A stretch of DNA of 10,926 nt from Methanobacteriota archaeon. GTDB lineage: Archaea > Halobacteriota > Halobacteria > Halobacteriales > Halalkalicoccaceae. Below, piece after piece: positions 1-6,054 of this stretch (the first letter of the stretch is position 1; each line of letters starts with the position of its first letter). The stretch covers positions 1 to 10,926 of the forward strand of contig JADFQH010000036.1 of assembly GCA_022561895.1 (NCBI GenBank). Direction: 5' to 3'. The notes below the pieces were generated by a model. The model worked only from the letters and a program-made list of their open reading frames with translations, was not told where the DNA came from and did not search any database. The position numbers and the translations under genes were made by a program.

Positions 1-714
1 GAGGAGAAGGATCGCTGGGAGGCAGATACGTTCACCAACGTCTACCTCGGACCCGAGGAGTTAGGTGAGAACGGCGCGATGCTCGAACTCACGCACAATC
101 ACGACGGCGGACCCGAGGAGATGGGCGACGCGTGGGGGCACATCGCCGTTCGCGTCCCCGAGGGCGAACTCGAAGAGTACTATCAGCAGCTCATGGACGA
201 GGGCATCGAGGACTACCGCGATCCCGAGTCCTGCGGCGGGCGCTACGCCTTCGTCAAGGACCCCGACGGCCACGAGATCGAGATCGTTCAGCGCGATCCG
301 GATCAGGGCGCGCTCTGGTCGATCGATCACACGATGATCCGCGTCGAGGACGCGGACGATGCCCTCGGGTGGTACACCCGGAAGTTCGAGTACACCCATA
401 CAGGACGCTGGGAGGCCGACTCCTTTGCGAACTACTTCATGAAGCCGGAAGGAGCGAGCGACGAGGAGATGGCGCTCGAACTCACGTACAACTACGGCGA
501 CAACACGTACGATCTCGGCGATGCGTGGGGCCATTTCTGTGTCCGTGCCGATGATCTCAACGAGTTCTGGGACGACCTGATGGTTCGGGACGCCCCCGAC
601 TACCGCGATCCCGAATCCTGTGACAACAACTACGCCTTTACGAAGGATATGGACGATCACGAGATCGAGATAATCGAGCGCGATCCGAACGCGACTTCGC
701 TATTCCCCGGCTGA
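1..714 (+). CDS. Tandem glyoxalase/VOC-family protein, 5' end missing
   Basis: The frame is open from base 1 to the TGA at 712-714, giving 237 visible residues; the start lies outside the window. There are two homologous VOC modules: the end of module 1 (about residues 1-105) and a complete module 2 (about 108-237). Matching segments include RWEAD, GDAWGH, DYRDPESC and HEIEI in both. Each module keeps the acidic and histidine positions that bind metal in glyoxalase I: E29, H47 and E94 in module 1; H110, E160, H178 and E223 in module 2 (visible-residue numbering). The LELTYNYG...LGDAWGH stretch is very close to the classical GloA motif, so lactoylglutathione-lyase-like chemistry (isomerising a hemithioacetal of methylglyoxal) is the best guess. 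Other VOC enzymes such as dioxygenases are possible. Haloarchaea use gamma-glutamylcysteine rather than glutathione, so the thiol cofactor would probably differ. Cytosolic; no signal peptide is visible in this part. Confidence 0.85.
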   Translation, partial: EEKDRWEADTFTNVYLGPEELGENGAMLELTHNHDGGPEEMGDAWGHIAVRVPEGELEEYYQQLMDEGIEDYRDPESCGGRYAFVKDPDGHEIEIVQRDPDQGALWSIDHTMIRVEDADDALGWYTRKFEYTHTGRWEADSFANYFMKPEGASDEEMALELTYNYGDNTYDLGDAWGHFCVRADDLNEFWDDLMVRDAPDYRDPESCDNNYAFTKDMDDHEIEIIERDPNATSLFPG

Positions 715-1063
715 GGCCCTGTGGTTTGCGGTGGCGGACCGCAAGCGCTCCGCGCTCGCGGCTTCTTCACGAGCGAAGCGAGTGAAGGCTCGTCACGGCT
801 TCGCCGTGACGGTGTTTTTGGAGGATATTTTTGCGGCCATTGCCGGACTACGTCCGGCAAGCAATCAGAAATCTTCGATTTCCTTTGACATCCGAGCGGG
901 CCTTTGGCCCGCGAGAAGACGGCGGCGAAGCCGCCGTGAGCAGAGAGTGGTTCCCACAGCGCGGCCTACGGCCGCGCGAGGAAACCCGAATCGGAAAAAG
1001 GTCCACGCAGAAGGTCCACACGAAACAGCACGCTTTTCATCCTCACGCGAAGTGGTTCGACAG
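715..1063. repeat. Gene-free stretch with a cluster of three-base-loop hairpins
   Basis: No convincing gene lies between the VOC gene and uppP. The stretch is packed with short perfect inverted repeats: 792-799/803-810, 840-848/852-860, 868-873/877-882, 896-902/906-912, 919-926/930-937 and 959-966/970-977. Stems are 6-9 bp and every loop is exactly three bases (ttc, tac, ttc, ttt, gaa, tac). Two less regular inverted repeats precede them, at 726-732/738-744 (five-base loop) and 765-770/782-787. GC-rich self-complementary DNA leaves several frames open, which explains the spurious reading frames here. A 9-base direct repeat, AAGGTCCAC, occurs at 998-1006 and 1011-1019 just upstream of uppP. 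The cluster could act as a bidirectional transcription end, a mobile palindromic repeat or a nucleoid/RNA-processing site; the sequence does not decide between these. Confidence 0.75.
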
Positions 1064-1885
1064 ATGACGACGCTTCGCGAGCTGCTTGTTGCCCTTGCTG
1101 CCGGTATCGTACAGGGTCTCGTCGAGTGGTTGCCGATCTCCAGTACGGGAAACCTCTCGCTGTTTCTGACTGCCGTCGGAACCTCACCGGATATCGCCAT
1201 CCAGCTCGCGCTGTTCTTACAGATGGGCACGACCGTTTCTGCGGCGATCTACTATCGGGACACCATCCGCGAAGCGGTTCGGGCCGCACCGGGCTGGCGA
1301 CCCCAGGGGGCCTTTGAGGACGCAAACGCCGATACGAGTTTCGTCGTCGTTGCCTGTCTCGTGACCGGTCTCGTGGGAATCCCACTCTATATCACCCTGA
1401 TCGATTTCGCGCGCGAACTCACCGGCGGGCTGTTCGTCGCGATCATCGGCGTTCTCCTCGTTCTCACGGGCTTGCTCGAACGCGCAAGCGAGTCCATCGG
1501 CGTCAGCGGGAAAGAGAGCCCCGATCTACTGGACGCGGTTCTCGTTGGTGCGATCCAGGGTGTTTCGATCCTCCCCGGCGTCTCGCGCTCGGGGACGACC
1601 GCGAGTATGCTACTTTTTCGCGGCCACGTCGGTCCCTCCGCGTTTCGACTCTCGTTTCTCCTCAGTATTCCGGCGGGAATCGGTGCTGGTATCCTGATTA
1701 TTCTCGATGACGGCGTTCCGACGACCGGTCTCGAAGCCGTCGTTGCGCTTCTCGCGAGCGCGGTCGTCGGCTACGCGGCGATCGACGCTATTATGAAAGT
1801 CGTCCACCGGGTCGACTTCTGGGTGATCTGTCTCGGACTCGGGGGATTAGCGATCGGCGGTGGCGGTCTCACCGCCCTATTCTGA
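1064..1885 (+). CDS. uppP: UppP/BacA-family polyprenyl-diphosphate phosphatase
   Basis: This 273-residue integral membrane protein has the two internally repeated BacA signature regions: QGLVEWLPISSTGN (residues 17-30) and QGVSILPGVSRSGTT (165-179), set among several hydrophobic segments. The family removes one phosphate from undecaprenyl diphosphate in bacteria; in archaea the likely substrate is a dolichol-type lipid carrier used in glycan transfer. E21, S27 and R175 fit the known active site. The positions equal to E. coli E17 and H30 are Q17 and N30 here. The length is typical of the family. I chose ATG 1064 because protein-like sequence begins there; an upstream extension to 731 would translate the hairpin cluster. 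The promoter is not clear. The stop overlaps the end of the convergent vanZ-like gene by 9 bases. Confidence 0.9.
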   Translation: MTTLRELLVALAAGIVQGLVEWLPISSTGNLSLFLTAVGTSPDIAIQLALFLQMGTTVSAAIYYRDTIREAVRAAPGWRPQGAFEDANADTSFVVVACLVTGLVGIPLYITLIDFARELTGGLFVAIIGVLLVLTGLLERASESIGVSGKESPDLLDAVLVGAIQGVSILPGVSRSGTTASMLLFRGHVGPSAFRLSFLLSIPAGIGAGILIILDDGVPTTGLEAVVALLASAVVGYAAIDAIMKVVHRVDFWVICLGLGGLAIGGGGLTALF

Positions 1886-2284
1886 TCGGGCGAGCAGAAG
1901 GGCCAATAGAAGAATCCCGAAGAACGCACCCGCTGTGTTGATGAGCATATCGAGATAGCTGAAGCTCCGATAAGGAATCGGATACTGGACGAACTCGATC
2001 AGCACACCGTAGAGACTCGCACCGACGAGCGCGAGCGTGTTCGCAGAAAGCGCCCTTCGACGGGTGAGCAGAGCGAAACCGAGGAGTGTGGCGAGGACGG
2101 CGTAGCCAACGAAGTGAAACGGAGCGCTCGTCGGCACACTGCCACCTTCCTCGGGAACCGCTTCCGGAATCGGAATCACGGAGACGACGAGGATGGCACT
2201 GGCAATCAGCACGACTGCGATCCACCGACTTCGCGGAGAGCTGCCAATCGCCTCAATCGAGGGGAGCAAGCGCCGCTGGCGCAT
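1877..2284 (-). CDS. VanZ-family small membrane protein
   Basis: The predicted protein has 135 residues and four hydrophobic segments (about 21-40, 56-73, 83-100 and 112-131). The VanZ pattern is visible: an FHFVGY box (56-61), then GVLIEFVQ with a conserved Glu (93-100), and a YRSFSYLDMLINTAGAFFG-like stretch (105-123) with the Asp and Asn typical of the family. VanZ proteins are named after a teicoplanin-resistance factor, but in archaea the role is unknown; an envelope or lipid-carrier function is only an inference, helped by the neighbouring uppP. I chose ATG 2284 because it is the last ATG before the hydrophobic core; the longer frame starting at 2482 would lie mostly inside dph5. The start overlaps the end of dph5 by 32 bases, so co-transcription with dph5 is likely. 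Confidence 0.8.
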   Translation of the reverse strand: MRQRRLLPSIEAIGSSPRSRWIAVVLIASAILVVSVIPIPEAVPEEGGSVPTSAPFHFVGYAVLATLLGFALLTRRRALSANTLALVGASLYGVLIEFVQYPIPYRSFSYLDMLINTAGAFFGILLLALLLARSE

Positions 2285-3050
2285 CGGTGAACGTCCGCAG
2301 CGACTCGGCTTCAATGTGGTGAAGCTCGCCCGGCAGAACGAGAAGGTGAAGCGGGTCGCCAAACTCGCGTGTCGAGAGGGAGTCAAGGGAGTTGGCTGCA
2401 ACGACGGGCTCCGGACTCCCGGCGCGGGCCACGACGACCCCGAGACGATTGCCGTACGCGTCGGCGAGCAGTTTGGCGGCAACGTCGCCGGACATGTACT
2501 CGTCGCCGTCGCGTCTGTTCGTCATATCCGGACCGATCTTGATATCGAGGTAGACGAGCGTGTGTAGCCCCCTCTCGGTGTTGGCGTCGATGGTTCGGGT
2601 GACGCTTTCGGGTAGGCCATCCGCGCGATGAGCGTAGGGAAACGGGAGCGTCGTTGCGGGACCGAAGCGATAGTTCTGTAGCCCGGTTAGCGAACTTGCC
2701 GCGGCTTCGGCGGTCGTACCGTGGATAACGTGCGTCTCGATCCCTCGGTTCGCAGCCCGAAGCCGCAGATCGACGTGCGTCGTCGAGATCATCGGATCGC
2801 CCGCGGTCAGAAACGCCACGTCCTCGTGCTCTGCAGCGTCGAGTATCGGTTCGGGATCCCCCTCGACGCCCGCGCGATCCCGGAGCTCGATATCGATCCC
2901 GTGTTCGGCTTCGAGCGTCTCGATACTAGTGCCGACGAGCCGACTCGTGTACTGCTCGATAAACGCCCGATCCACGGCTCTGAGCGCGTCACGGCCCTCG
3001 ACGGTGATCGAGCGCTCGTCGTAGAGACCGAGTCCGATGAACGTGAGCAT
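2253..3050 (-). CDS. dph5: Diphthine synthase (EF-2 diphthamide biosynthesis)
   Basis: The predicted protein has 265 residues, normal for archaeal Dph5/DphB. It transfers methyl groups from SAM to the modified histidine of elongation factor 2, the second step of diphthamide synthesis. The N-terminus MLTFIGLGLYDERSITVEG is the family signature. The GDPMISTTH motif (84-92) matches the SAM-binding GDPxxxTTH motif of tetrapyrrole-methylase-fold enzymes. GLQNYRFG (123-130) followed by PFPY is also typical. I chose ATG 3050 because the family consistently begins with this Met-Leu-x-Phe-x-Gly-Leu-Gly-Leu motif; the frame extending to 3086 adds 12 unrelated residues. GTTTAAC on the minus strand about 28 bases upstream suggests a leaderless transcript. 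First gene of a likely dph5-vanZ pair, divergent from trm5. Confidence 0.95.
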   Translation of the reverse strand: MLTFIGLGLYDERSITVEGRDALRAVDRAFIEQYTSRLVGTSIETLEAEHGIDIELRDRAGVEGDPEPILDAAEHEDVAFLTAGDPMISTTHVDLRLRAANRGIETHVIHGTTAEAAASSLTGLQNYRFGPATTLPFPYAHRADGLPESVTRTIDANTERGLHTLVYLDIKIGPDMTNRRDGDEYMSGDVAAKLLADAYGNRLGVVVARAGSPEPVVAANSLDSLSTREFGDPLHLLVLPGELHHIEAESLRTFTDAPAALAPLD

Positions 3051-3074
3051 ACGAAGGACTCGGAGAGCCGGCCG

Positions 3075-3081
3075 GTTAAAC
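3075..3081 (-). promoter_or_regulatory. TATA-like box for dph5
   Basis: The minus strand reads GTTTAAC centred about 28 bases before the dph5 ATG, the expected distance for a haloarchaeal leaderless promoter. No ribosome binding site is visible between it and the start. Confidence 0.55.
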
Positions 3082-3106
3082 AGCATGTTCGCGAGAAACG
3101 CCAGTC

Positions 3107-3112
3107 GTAAAT
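3107..3112 (+). promoter_or_regulatory. Possible TATA-like box for trm5
   Basis: GTAAAT sits about 27 bases before the trm5 ATG at 3136, in the same divergent gap as the dph5 box. It is a weaker match than the dph5 box; position is the main support. Confidence 0.35.
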
Positions 3113-3135
3113 CGGCGGCCCGACTGCGTTCTTAC

Positions 3136-4161
3136 ATGAAGCTGCCGTGTGTCCGGGTCGAACGCGAACAGGGGGAAGCGACACGGGCGGCACTTGCAGA
3201 ACGCGGTGTGCTCACACACGACGCCGAAATTGTCGAACACGACGGCGTTCTCTACATTCCGATCACTGATTCGAGTGGACTCGATGAGTACGAGATCGTG
3301 GTACGAGAGGTTCCGCGCAGGGAGCAACCCGAAATGCCCGCCGATCTCCTTGGATTCGAACCGAGCTACGAGCGTCTCGGGGGGATCGTCATTCTCGATG
3401 AGGACGACGCCGAGCGCGCACGCGAGATCGCTCGGGCGGTGATGGGCTCTTCGCTTCCCGTCGAGACGGTGCTCAATCGCGCCTCGAAGGTGCAAGGTGA
3501 GCTTCGCGTGCGTGAATGGGATGTTCTCGAAGGGGAAAGTACCGAAACCGTCCACCGCGAGTACGGCTTCGAGTACGCGCTCGATCTCGCGGCGGTCTAC
3601 TTCTCGCCGCGGCTCGCTACCGAACGCCATCGCGTCACCGAGCAAGTTCAGGAGGGCGAACAATTTTTCGACATGTTCGCCGGTGTTGGCCCGTTCGTCA
3701 TTCCCGCAGCGGCCCGTGGTGCGCAGACAGTCGGGGTCGATCTCAACGAGCGTGCAATCGAGTATCTATGGGAAAACACACACCGAAACGGCGTTTCTGA
3801 TCGGGTGACGGCGATCCATGGCGATGTCCGGGACGTAGCGGCGGGTTCATCGGACGAACGTCACTCATCCGGCGGTGTTCGAGACACCGTCCCCGAGTAC
3901 ACGGGGTGGGCAGACCGGATCGTGATGAACCTCCCACATAGCGCAGACGACTTTCTCGACACCGCCGTCTCGCTCGCGGGCGAGGAGTGTCTGATCCACT
4001 ACTACGATATTGCCCACGACGAAGATCCGTTCGGACCGGGCGAGCGCGCGATCCGTGAGGCTGCAAACGAGTACGAGGTCAGTGTCGAAAACCGGCAGGT
4101 TGTTCGGTCGTACGCGCCCCACGAGCTGAACGTCTGTCTCGACGTGCGGCTGTTCTCGTGA
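3136..4161 (+). CDS. trm5: tRNA (guanine-37-N1) methyltransferase, Trm5 family
   Basis: The predicted protein has 341 residues, the usual size of archaeal Trm5. The enzyme methylates G37 next to the anticodon, using SAM, and helps prevent frameshifting. From N to C: an N-terminal domain, the FSPRLATERHR motif (156-166) that defines the family, the SAM-binding motif DMFAGVGPF (179-187), the acidic VGVDLN strand (199-204), and the NLPHSA motif (265-270) that corresponds to the catalytic N-x-P-P-like loop. An acidic, probably flexible insert lies around 235-255. I chose ATG 3136 because the upstream frame covers the dph5 promoter. Divergent from dph5; tRNA-Thr follows 75 bases downstream. Some archaeal paralogues also take part in wyosine synthesis (Taw2), so a related tRNA substrate is possible, but the motif set fits Trm5 best. 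Confidence 0.92.
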   Translation: MKLPCVRVEREQGEATRAALAERGVLTHDAEIVEHDGVLYIPITDSSGLDEYEIVVREVPRREQPEMPADLLGFEPSYERLGGIVILDEDDAERAREIARAVMGSSLPVETVLNRASKVQGELRVREWDVLEGESTETVHREYGFEYALDLAAVYFSPRLATERHRVTEQVQEGEQFFDMFAGVGPFVIPAAARGAQTVGVDLNERAIEYLWENTHRNGVSDRVTAIHGDVRDVAAGSSDERHSSGGVRDTVPEYTGWADRIVMNLPHSADDFLDTAVSLAGEECLIHYYDIAHDEDPFGPGERAIREAANEYEVSVENRQVVRSYAPHELNVCLDVRLFS

Positions 4162-4178
4162 CCGAGACGAGTCACAAC

Positions 4179-4186
4179 GTTTAAAC
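4179..4186 (+). promoter_or_regulatory. Possible TATA box for tRNA-Thr
   Basis: The palindromic GTTTAAAC lies 51 bases before the tRNA 5' end. With transcription starting about 25 bases downstream, a short 5' leader would be removed by RNase P. It sits in the only gap between trm5 and the tRNA. Confidence 0.5.
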
Positions 4187-4236
4187 AGGTGTTGGCGACT
4201 ATCTAAGAACGAAAGCAAAGCGCAGTGTGCAAGTCC

Positions 4237-4309
4237 GCCGGTGTAGCTCAGCTGGCAGAGCGATTCCTTCGTAAGGAATAGGCCAAGGGTTCAAATCCCT
4301 TCACCGGCT
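4237..4309 (+). tRNA. tRNA-Thr, anticodon CGT
   Basis: A complete cloverleaf can be drawn. Acceptor GCCGGTG (4237-4243) pairs with CACCGGC (4302-4308). The D stem is GCTC/GAGC. The anticodon stem ATTCC/GGAAT encloses the loop TTCGTAA, whose anticodon CGT (4270-4272) reads ACG threonine codons. The T stem AAGGG/CCCTT closes the loop TTCAAAT. The discriminator base is T4309. No intron, and no CCA encoded, as is normal for haloarchaea. A T-rich stretch at about 4345-4349 may end the transcript. Confidence 0.95.
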
Positions 4310-4595
4310 TCTGGAAAAAGGCTTCAAAACCTTCAACAGGCGATTTTTCTGCCGATACATCTCTTCCGGGTCTAAATTTTCTATTCGCTACGTTTACAGA
4401 GGTTTCTTGCTCCGTTGATATCGGGTTTTCGATGGATTCCGAGCACAATAGCCGTTAGGCAGGGTGCGAAATGAATACGAGCCATAGTTGCGTATGATCT
4501 ACTGAAGATACTCTTGAGCGGCCACCTCAAACGTACTGAGTTTTCGTCTCCTTACGCGATATGAGTAATTTGATGTCAGTACTATCGGACCATTC
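4310..4595. other. No gene seen between tRNA-Thr and the next small gene
   Basis: I see no reading frame with protein-like composition on either strand. The first 40 bases are A/T-rich and probably hold the tRNA 3' trailer and terminator. The remaining 240 bases show no repeat, palindrome or promoter strong enough to report. Confidence 0.5.
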
Positions 4596-4820
4596 TCACG
4601 GGTCGTACGCCGACCTTTTTCGGTCGTGTTCGGATGACAGATCCTTCTCGACTTCGAGAATCACGATATCCCAATCGGGACGCTCCGCCGTGGTGCGACA
4701 TTCCCATCCACCTTCGATATCCACACCGTTTGCATACGCTTCCTGAATTAAGCTGTTCAATGCGTCACTGAACTCTTCGTCCGTCGCTACCGTTTGATCC
4801 GTTGTATCTGATGTATCCAT
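4596..4820 (-). CDS. Small acidic haloarchaeal protein, function unknown
   Basis: The predicted protein has 74 residues and is rich in Asp and Glu, as expected for a halophile. The first 15 residues are a Thr/Asp-rich, probably unstructured lead. The core LIQEAYANGVDIEGGWECR followed by PDWDIVILEVEK looks like a small folded alpha/beta domain. I recall similar short conserved proteins in haloarchaea but cannot name a family with confidence. No membrane segment or metal-binding cysteine cluster is seen (one Cys only). The ATG at 4820 is the only sensible start. The region just upstream, in transcription direction, is the structured IS-end-like sequence at 4829-4916, which might provide or disturb its promoter. 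Confidence 0.6.
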   Translation of the reverse strand: MDTSDTTDQTVATDEEFSDALNSLIQEAYANGVDIEGGWECRTTAERPDWDIVILEVEKDLSSEHDRKRSAYDP

Positions 4821-4828
4821 CTTAATTC

Positions 4829-4916
4829 AGCAAGGAAAGCCCCGCCGTCGTCGGGCGTAGCCCAACTGCTTGAGGGACCTTCGGTCCCTCTCCGTTTACG
4901 GCGGAGAGGATGTCAC
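4829..4916 (+). mobile_element. Possible right-end remnant of an IS200/IS605 (TnpB-type) element
   Basis: The plus strand folds into a three-way junction. The outer stem CCGCCGT (4842-4848) pairs with ACGGCGG (4898-4904). It encloses GGGC-gta-GCCC (4853-4863) and GAGGGACC-ttc-GGTCCCTC (4872-4890). It begins after AAGGAAAGCCCC and ends in GAGAGGATGTCAC. From memory, haloarchaeal IS1341/IS605-type elements end with a very similar pattern: an AAGCCCC-like lead, hairpins, then GGAGGATGTCAC. In such elements this end doubles as the 3' part of the TnpB guide (omega) RNA. No tnpB gene is present upstream on this strand, so this would be a solo end. Other explanations are an unrelated structured leader of the minus-strand small gene, or one more member of the three-base-loop hairpin family seen at 792-977. 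Confidence 0.45.
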
Positions 4917-4986
4917 GACGTTCTCCCTTCGCCGAGTGACTACCTCCGTCAAGTGGATAGTGCTCTTATAATTCATCTGTCAATGT

Positions 4987-5019
4987 GGTGTTCTAGACGG
5001 TTCGTAACACCTCTTTTTT
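4987..5019 (+). terminator. Possible intrinsic-type terminator
   Basis: GGTGTT (4987-4992) pairs with AACACC (5006-5011) and is followed at once by a T-rich run, TCTTTTTT (5012-5019). It could end a plus-strand transcript from the structured element upstream. Archaeal terminators mostly need only the T-run, so the hairpin may be incidental. Confidence 0.3.
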
Positions 5020-5061
5020 CTTGTAGCCTATATCACTATTGTAATATTATTATCAGCATTC

Positions 5062-5071
5062 TGGTATACCA
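5062..5071. promoter_or_regulatory. Palindrome TGGTATACCA, copy 1
   Basis: This is a perfect 10-base palindrome upstream of the first Bat-like gene, in an AT-rich stretch. Copy 2 starts 26 bases further on, about two and a half helical turns. The same 12 bases, TGGTATACCAAG, recur at 5978-5989 before the second Bat-like gene. It is a candidate operator. Confidence 0.55.
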
Positions 5072-5087
5072 AGCTTTCGGAGAAATA

Positions 5088-5097
5088 TGGTATACCA
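5088..5097. promoter_or_regulatory. Palindrome TGGTATACCA, copy 2
   Basis: Here the palindrome extends to 12 bases (5087-5098). It ends 49 bases before the ATG of the first Bat-like gene and about 17 bases upstream of its TATA-like box, where haloarchaeal activators commonly bind. Confidence 0.55.
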
Positions 5098-5114
5098 TGC
5101 ACCCTTCTTTTACG

Positions 5115-5121
5115 TTTGATA
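5115..5121 (+). promoter_or_regulatory. TATA-like box of the first Bat-like gene
   Basis: TTTGATA is centred about 29 bases before ATG 5147. There is no ribosome binding site, so a leaderless transcript is likely. Confidence 0.45.
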
Positions 5122-5146
5122 GCGGTATCTAGCAAAACAACGTACG

Positions 5147-5803
5147 ATGAGTGTCATTGCTGAACTCACGATTCCTGGGGATGATTTTGGGCTCGGGCGG
5201 ACACTTGAGGTAGACTCAGGGATCCTAATCGAACTCGAAAGCATGGTTCCGATGGGAGAAAACGCGATCCCGTTTTTCTGGGTCTACAACTCCCAGCGAG
5301 ACACTTTTACTGCATTACTCGATGACCAGGAGTTCATCGACGATATCAGAGAGATCGATGCATTGGACGGCAAAACACTGTATGCCTTGGAGTGGAAAGC
5401 CGAGACGGACAAACTGTTTAAAGGGATCCAGCAGCAAGACGCACAGGTCCTCAGCGCAACCGGAACCCCACACAGGTGGGAGTTCGAGTTGCGCTTTCCA
5501 ACCCACGAGGCACTCTCGGAGTTTCAGCGCTACTGTGTACATGAAGATATCGCCCTCAACGTCGCCCGCATCTACAATCCAACACGACCGGACGGTGGCC
5601 CGTGGTTCGGCTTGACGCCGGTGCAGCGTGAAACCCTGTTACTCGCCATCGATCGGGGCTATTACGCCATTCCTCGACAGTGTACGACGCTTGAGCTGGC
5701 GGACGAGCTCGGCGTCTCCGATCAGGCAGTCACTGAGCGACTTCGGCGAGCGATCGCCACCCTCGTATCGAACACGATACAGTTCTCGTCATTCGATATG
5801 TAG
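5147..5803 (+). CDS. Bat-type helix-turn-helix transcription regulator (HTH_10)
   Basis: The predicted protein has 218 residues. The C-terminal domain (about 154-207) is the HTH_10 domain named after the bacterio-opsin activator Bat. It shows FGLTPVQRETLLLAIDRGYY, then the predicted helix-turn-helix TLELADELGVSDQAVTERLRR (181-201). The N-terminal 150 residues match the Bat-associated beta/alpha domain (start MSVIAELTIPGDDF, then WEFELRFPTHEALSEF at 111-126), without a PAS or GAF sensor or a response-regulator domain. It is a DNA-binding regulator of unknown target. The next gene is a paralogue with the same domain plan, and both have the TGGTATACCA palindrome upstream, so self- or cross-regulation is plausible. 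Start ATG 5147 follows a TATA-like box at the leaderless distance. Confidence 0.88.
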   Translation: MSVIAELTIPGDDFGLGRTLEVDSGILIELESMVPMGENAIPFFWVYNSQRDTFTALLDDQEFIDDIREIDALDGKTLYALEWKAETDKLFKGIQQQDAQVLSATGTPHRWEFELRFPTHEALSEFQRYCVHEDIALNVARIYNPTRPDGGPWFGLTPVQRETLLLAIDRGYYAIPRQCTTLELADELGVSDQAVTERLRRAIATLVSNTIQFSSFDM

Positions 5804-5977
5804 AAAATTCAATGCTATCTATCGTGAATAATCCGAACGATGGGAGGTGCTCATGTGACGTGTGCAAACGTCACCTGTGTCAGAGGCACGGACACCACCC
5901 CGTCGTTATCCTCCCATCACACCCGGAGTCTGGTGTCCAGTTCAGGGTATTCGGACTACATGCATAATCGGACAGGG

Positions 5978-5987
5978 TGGTATACCA
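5978..5987. promoter_or_regulatory. Palindrome TGGTATACCA, copy 3
   Basis: Same 10-base palindrome as at 5062 and 5088, here 67 bases before the ATG of the second Bat-like gene. With the next two bases it is identical to copy 1 over 12 bases. Confidence 0.55.
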
Positions 5988-6023
5988 AGGATCCTATAGC
6001 GGAGGTAGCAAGCGCTTGCGTGC

Positions 6024-6032
6024 TACTATTAA
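6024..6032 (+). promoter_or_regulatory. TATA-like box of the second Bat-like gene
   Basis: TACTATTAA is centred about 27 bases before ATG 6055. The palindrome GCAAGCGCTTGC (6008-6019) ends five bases before it, close to where the BRE element would be. Confidence 0.45.
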
Positions 6033-6054
6033 CGCTGTCCGCTTGCTGTTCTCT

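Larger units (their letters stand above)
5804..6054. promoter_or_regulatory. Intergenic region with nested inverted repeats
   Basis: No gene is seen between the two Bat-like genes. Three inverted repeats overlap or interleave. GATGGGAGG (5839-5847) pairs with CCTCCCATC (5910-5918). GTGACGT (5855-5861) pairs with ACGTCAC (5868-5874), lying inside the first pair. GGACACCA (5890-5897) pairs with TGGTGTCC (5931-5938) and cannot nest with the first. A 12-base palindrome, GCAAGCGCTTGC, lies at 6008-6019, just upstream of the TATA-like box of the second gene. The part before about 5940 may hold the end of the first gene's transcript. Confidence 0.5.

Noticed and set aside
792..977. CRISPR array
   Set aside because: The repeated units are hairpins with different stem sequences; there is no constant repeat and no regular spacer length.
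731..1063. N-terminal extension of uppP by 111 residues
   Set aside because: It only translates the hairpin cluster; the UppP family begins at ATG 1064 and the extension is basic and low in complexity.
2285..2482. Longer start for the VanZ-like gene
   Set aside because: It would lie almost wholly inside dph5 in another frame and gives Ser/Arg-rich sequence unlike VanZ.
4248..4448. 66-residue minus-strand frame
   Set aside because: It starts from downstream DNA and runs through the antisense of tRNA-Thr.
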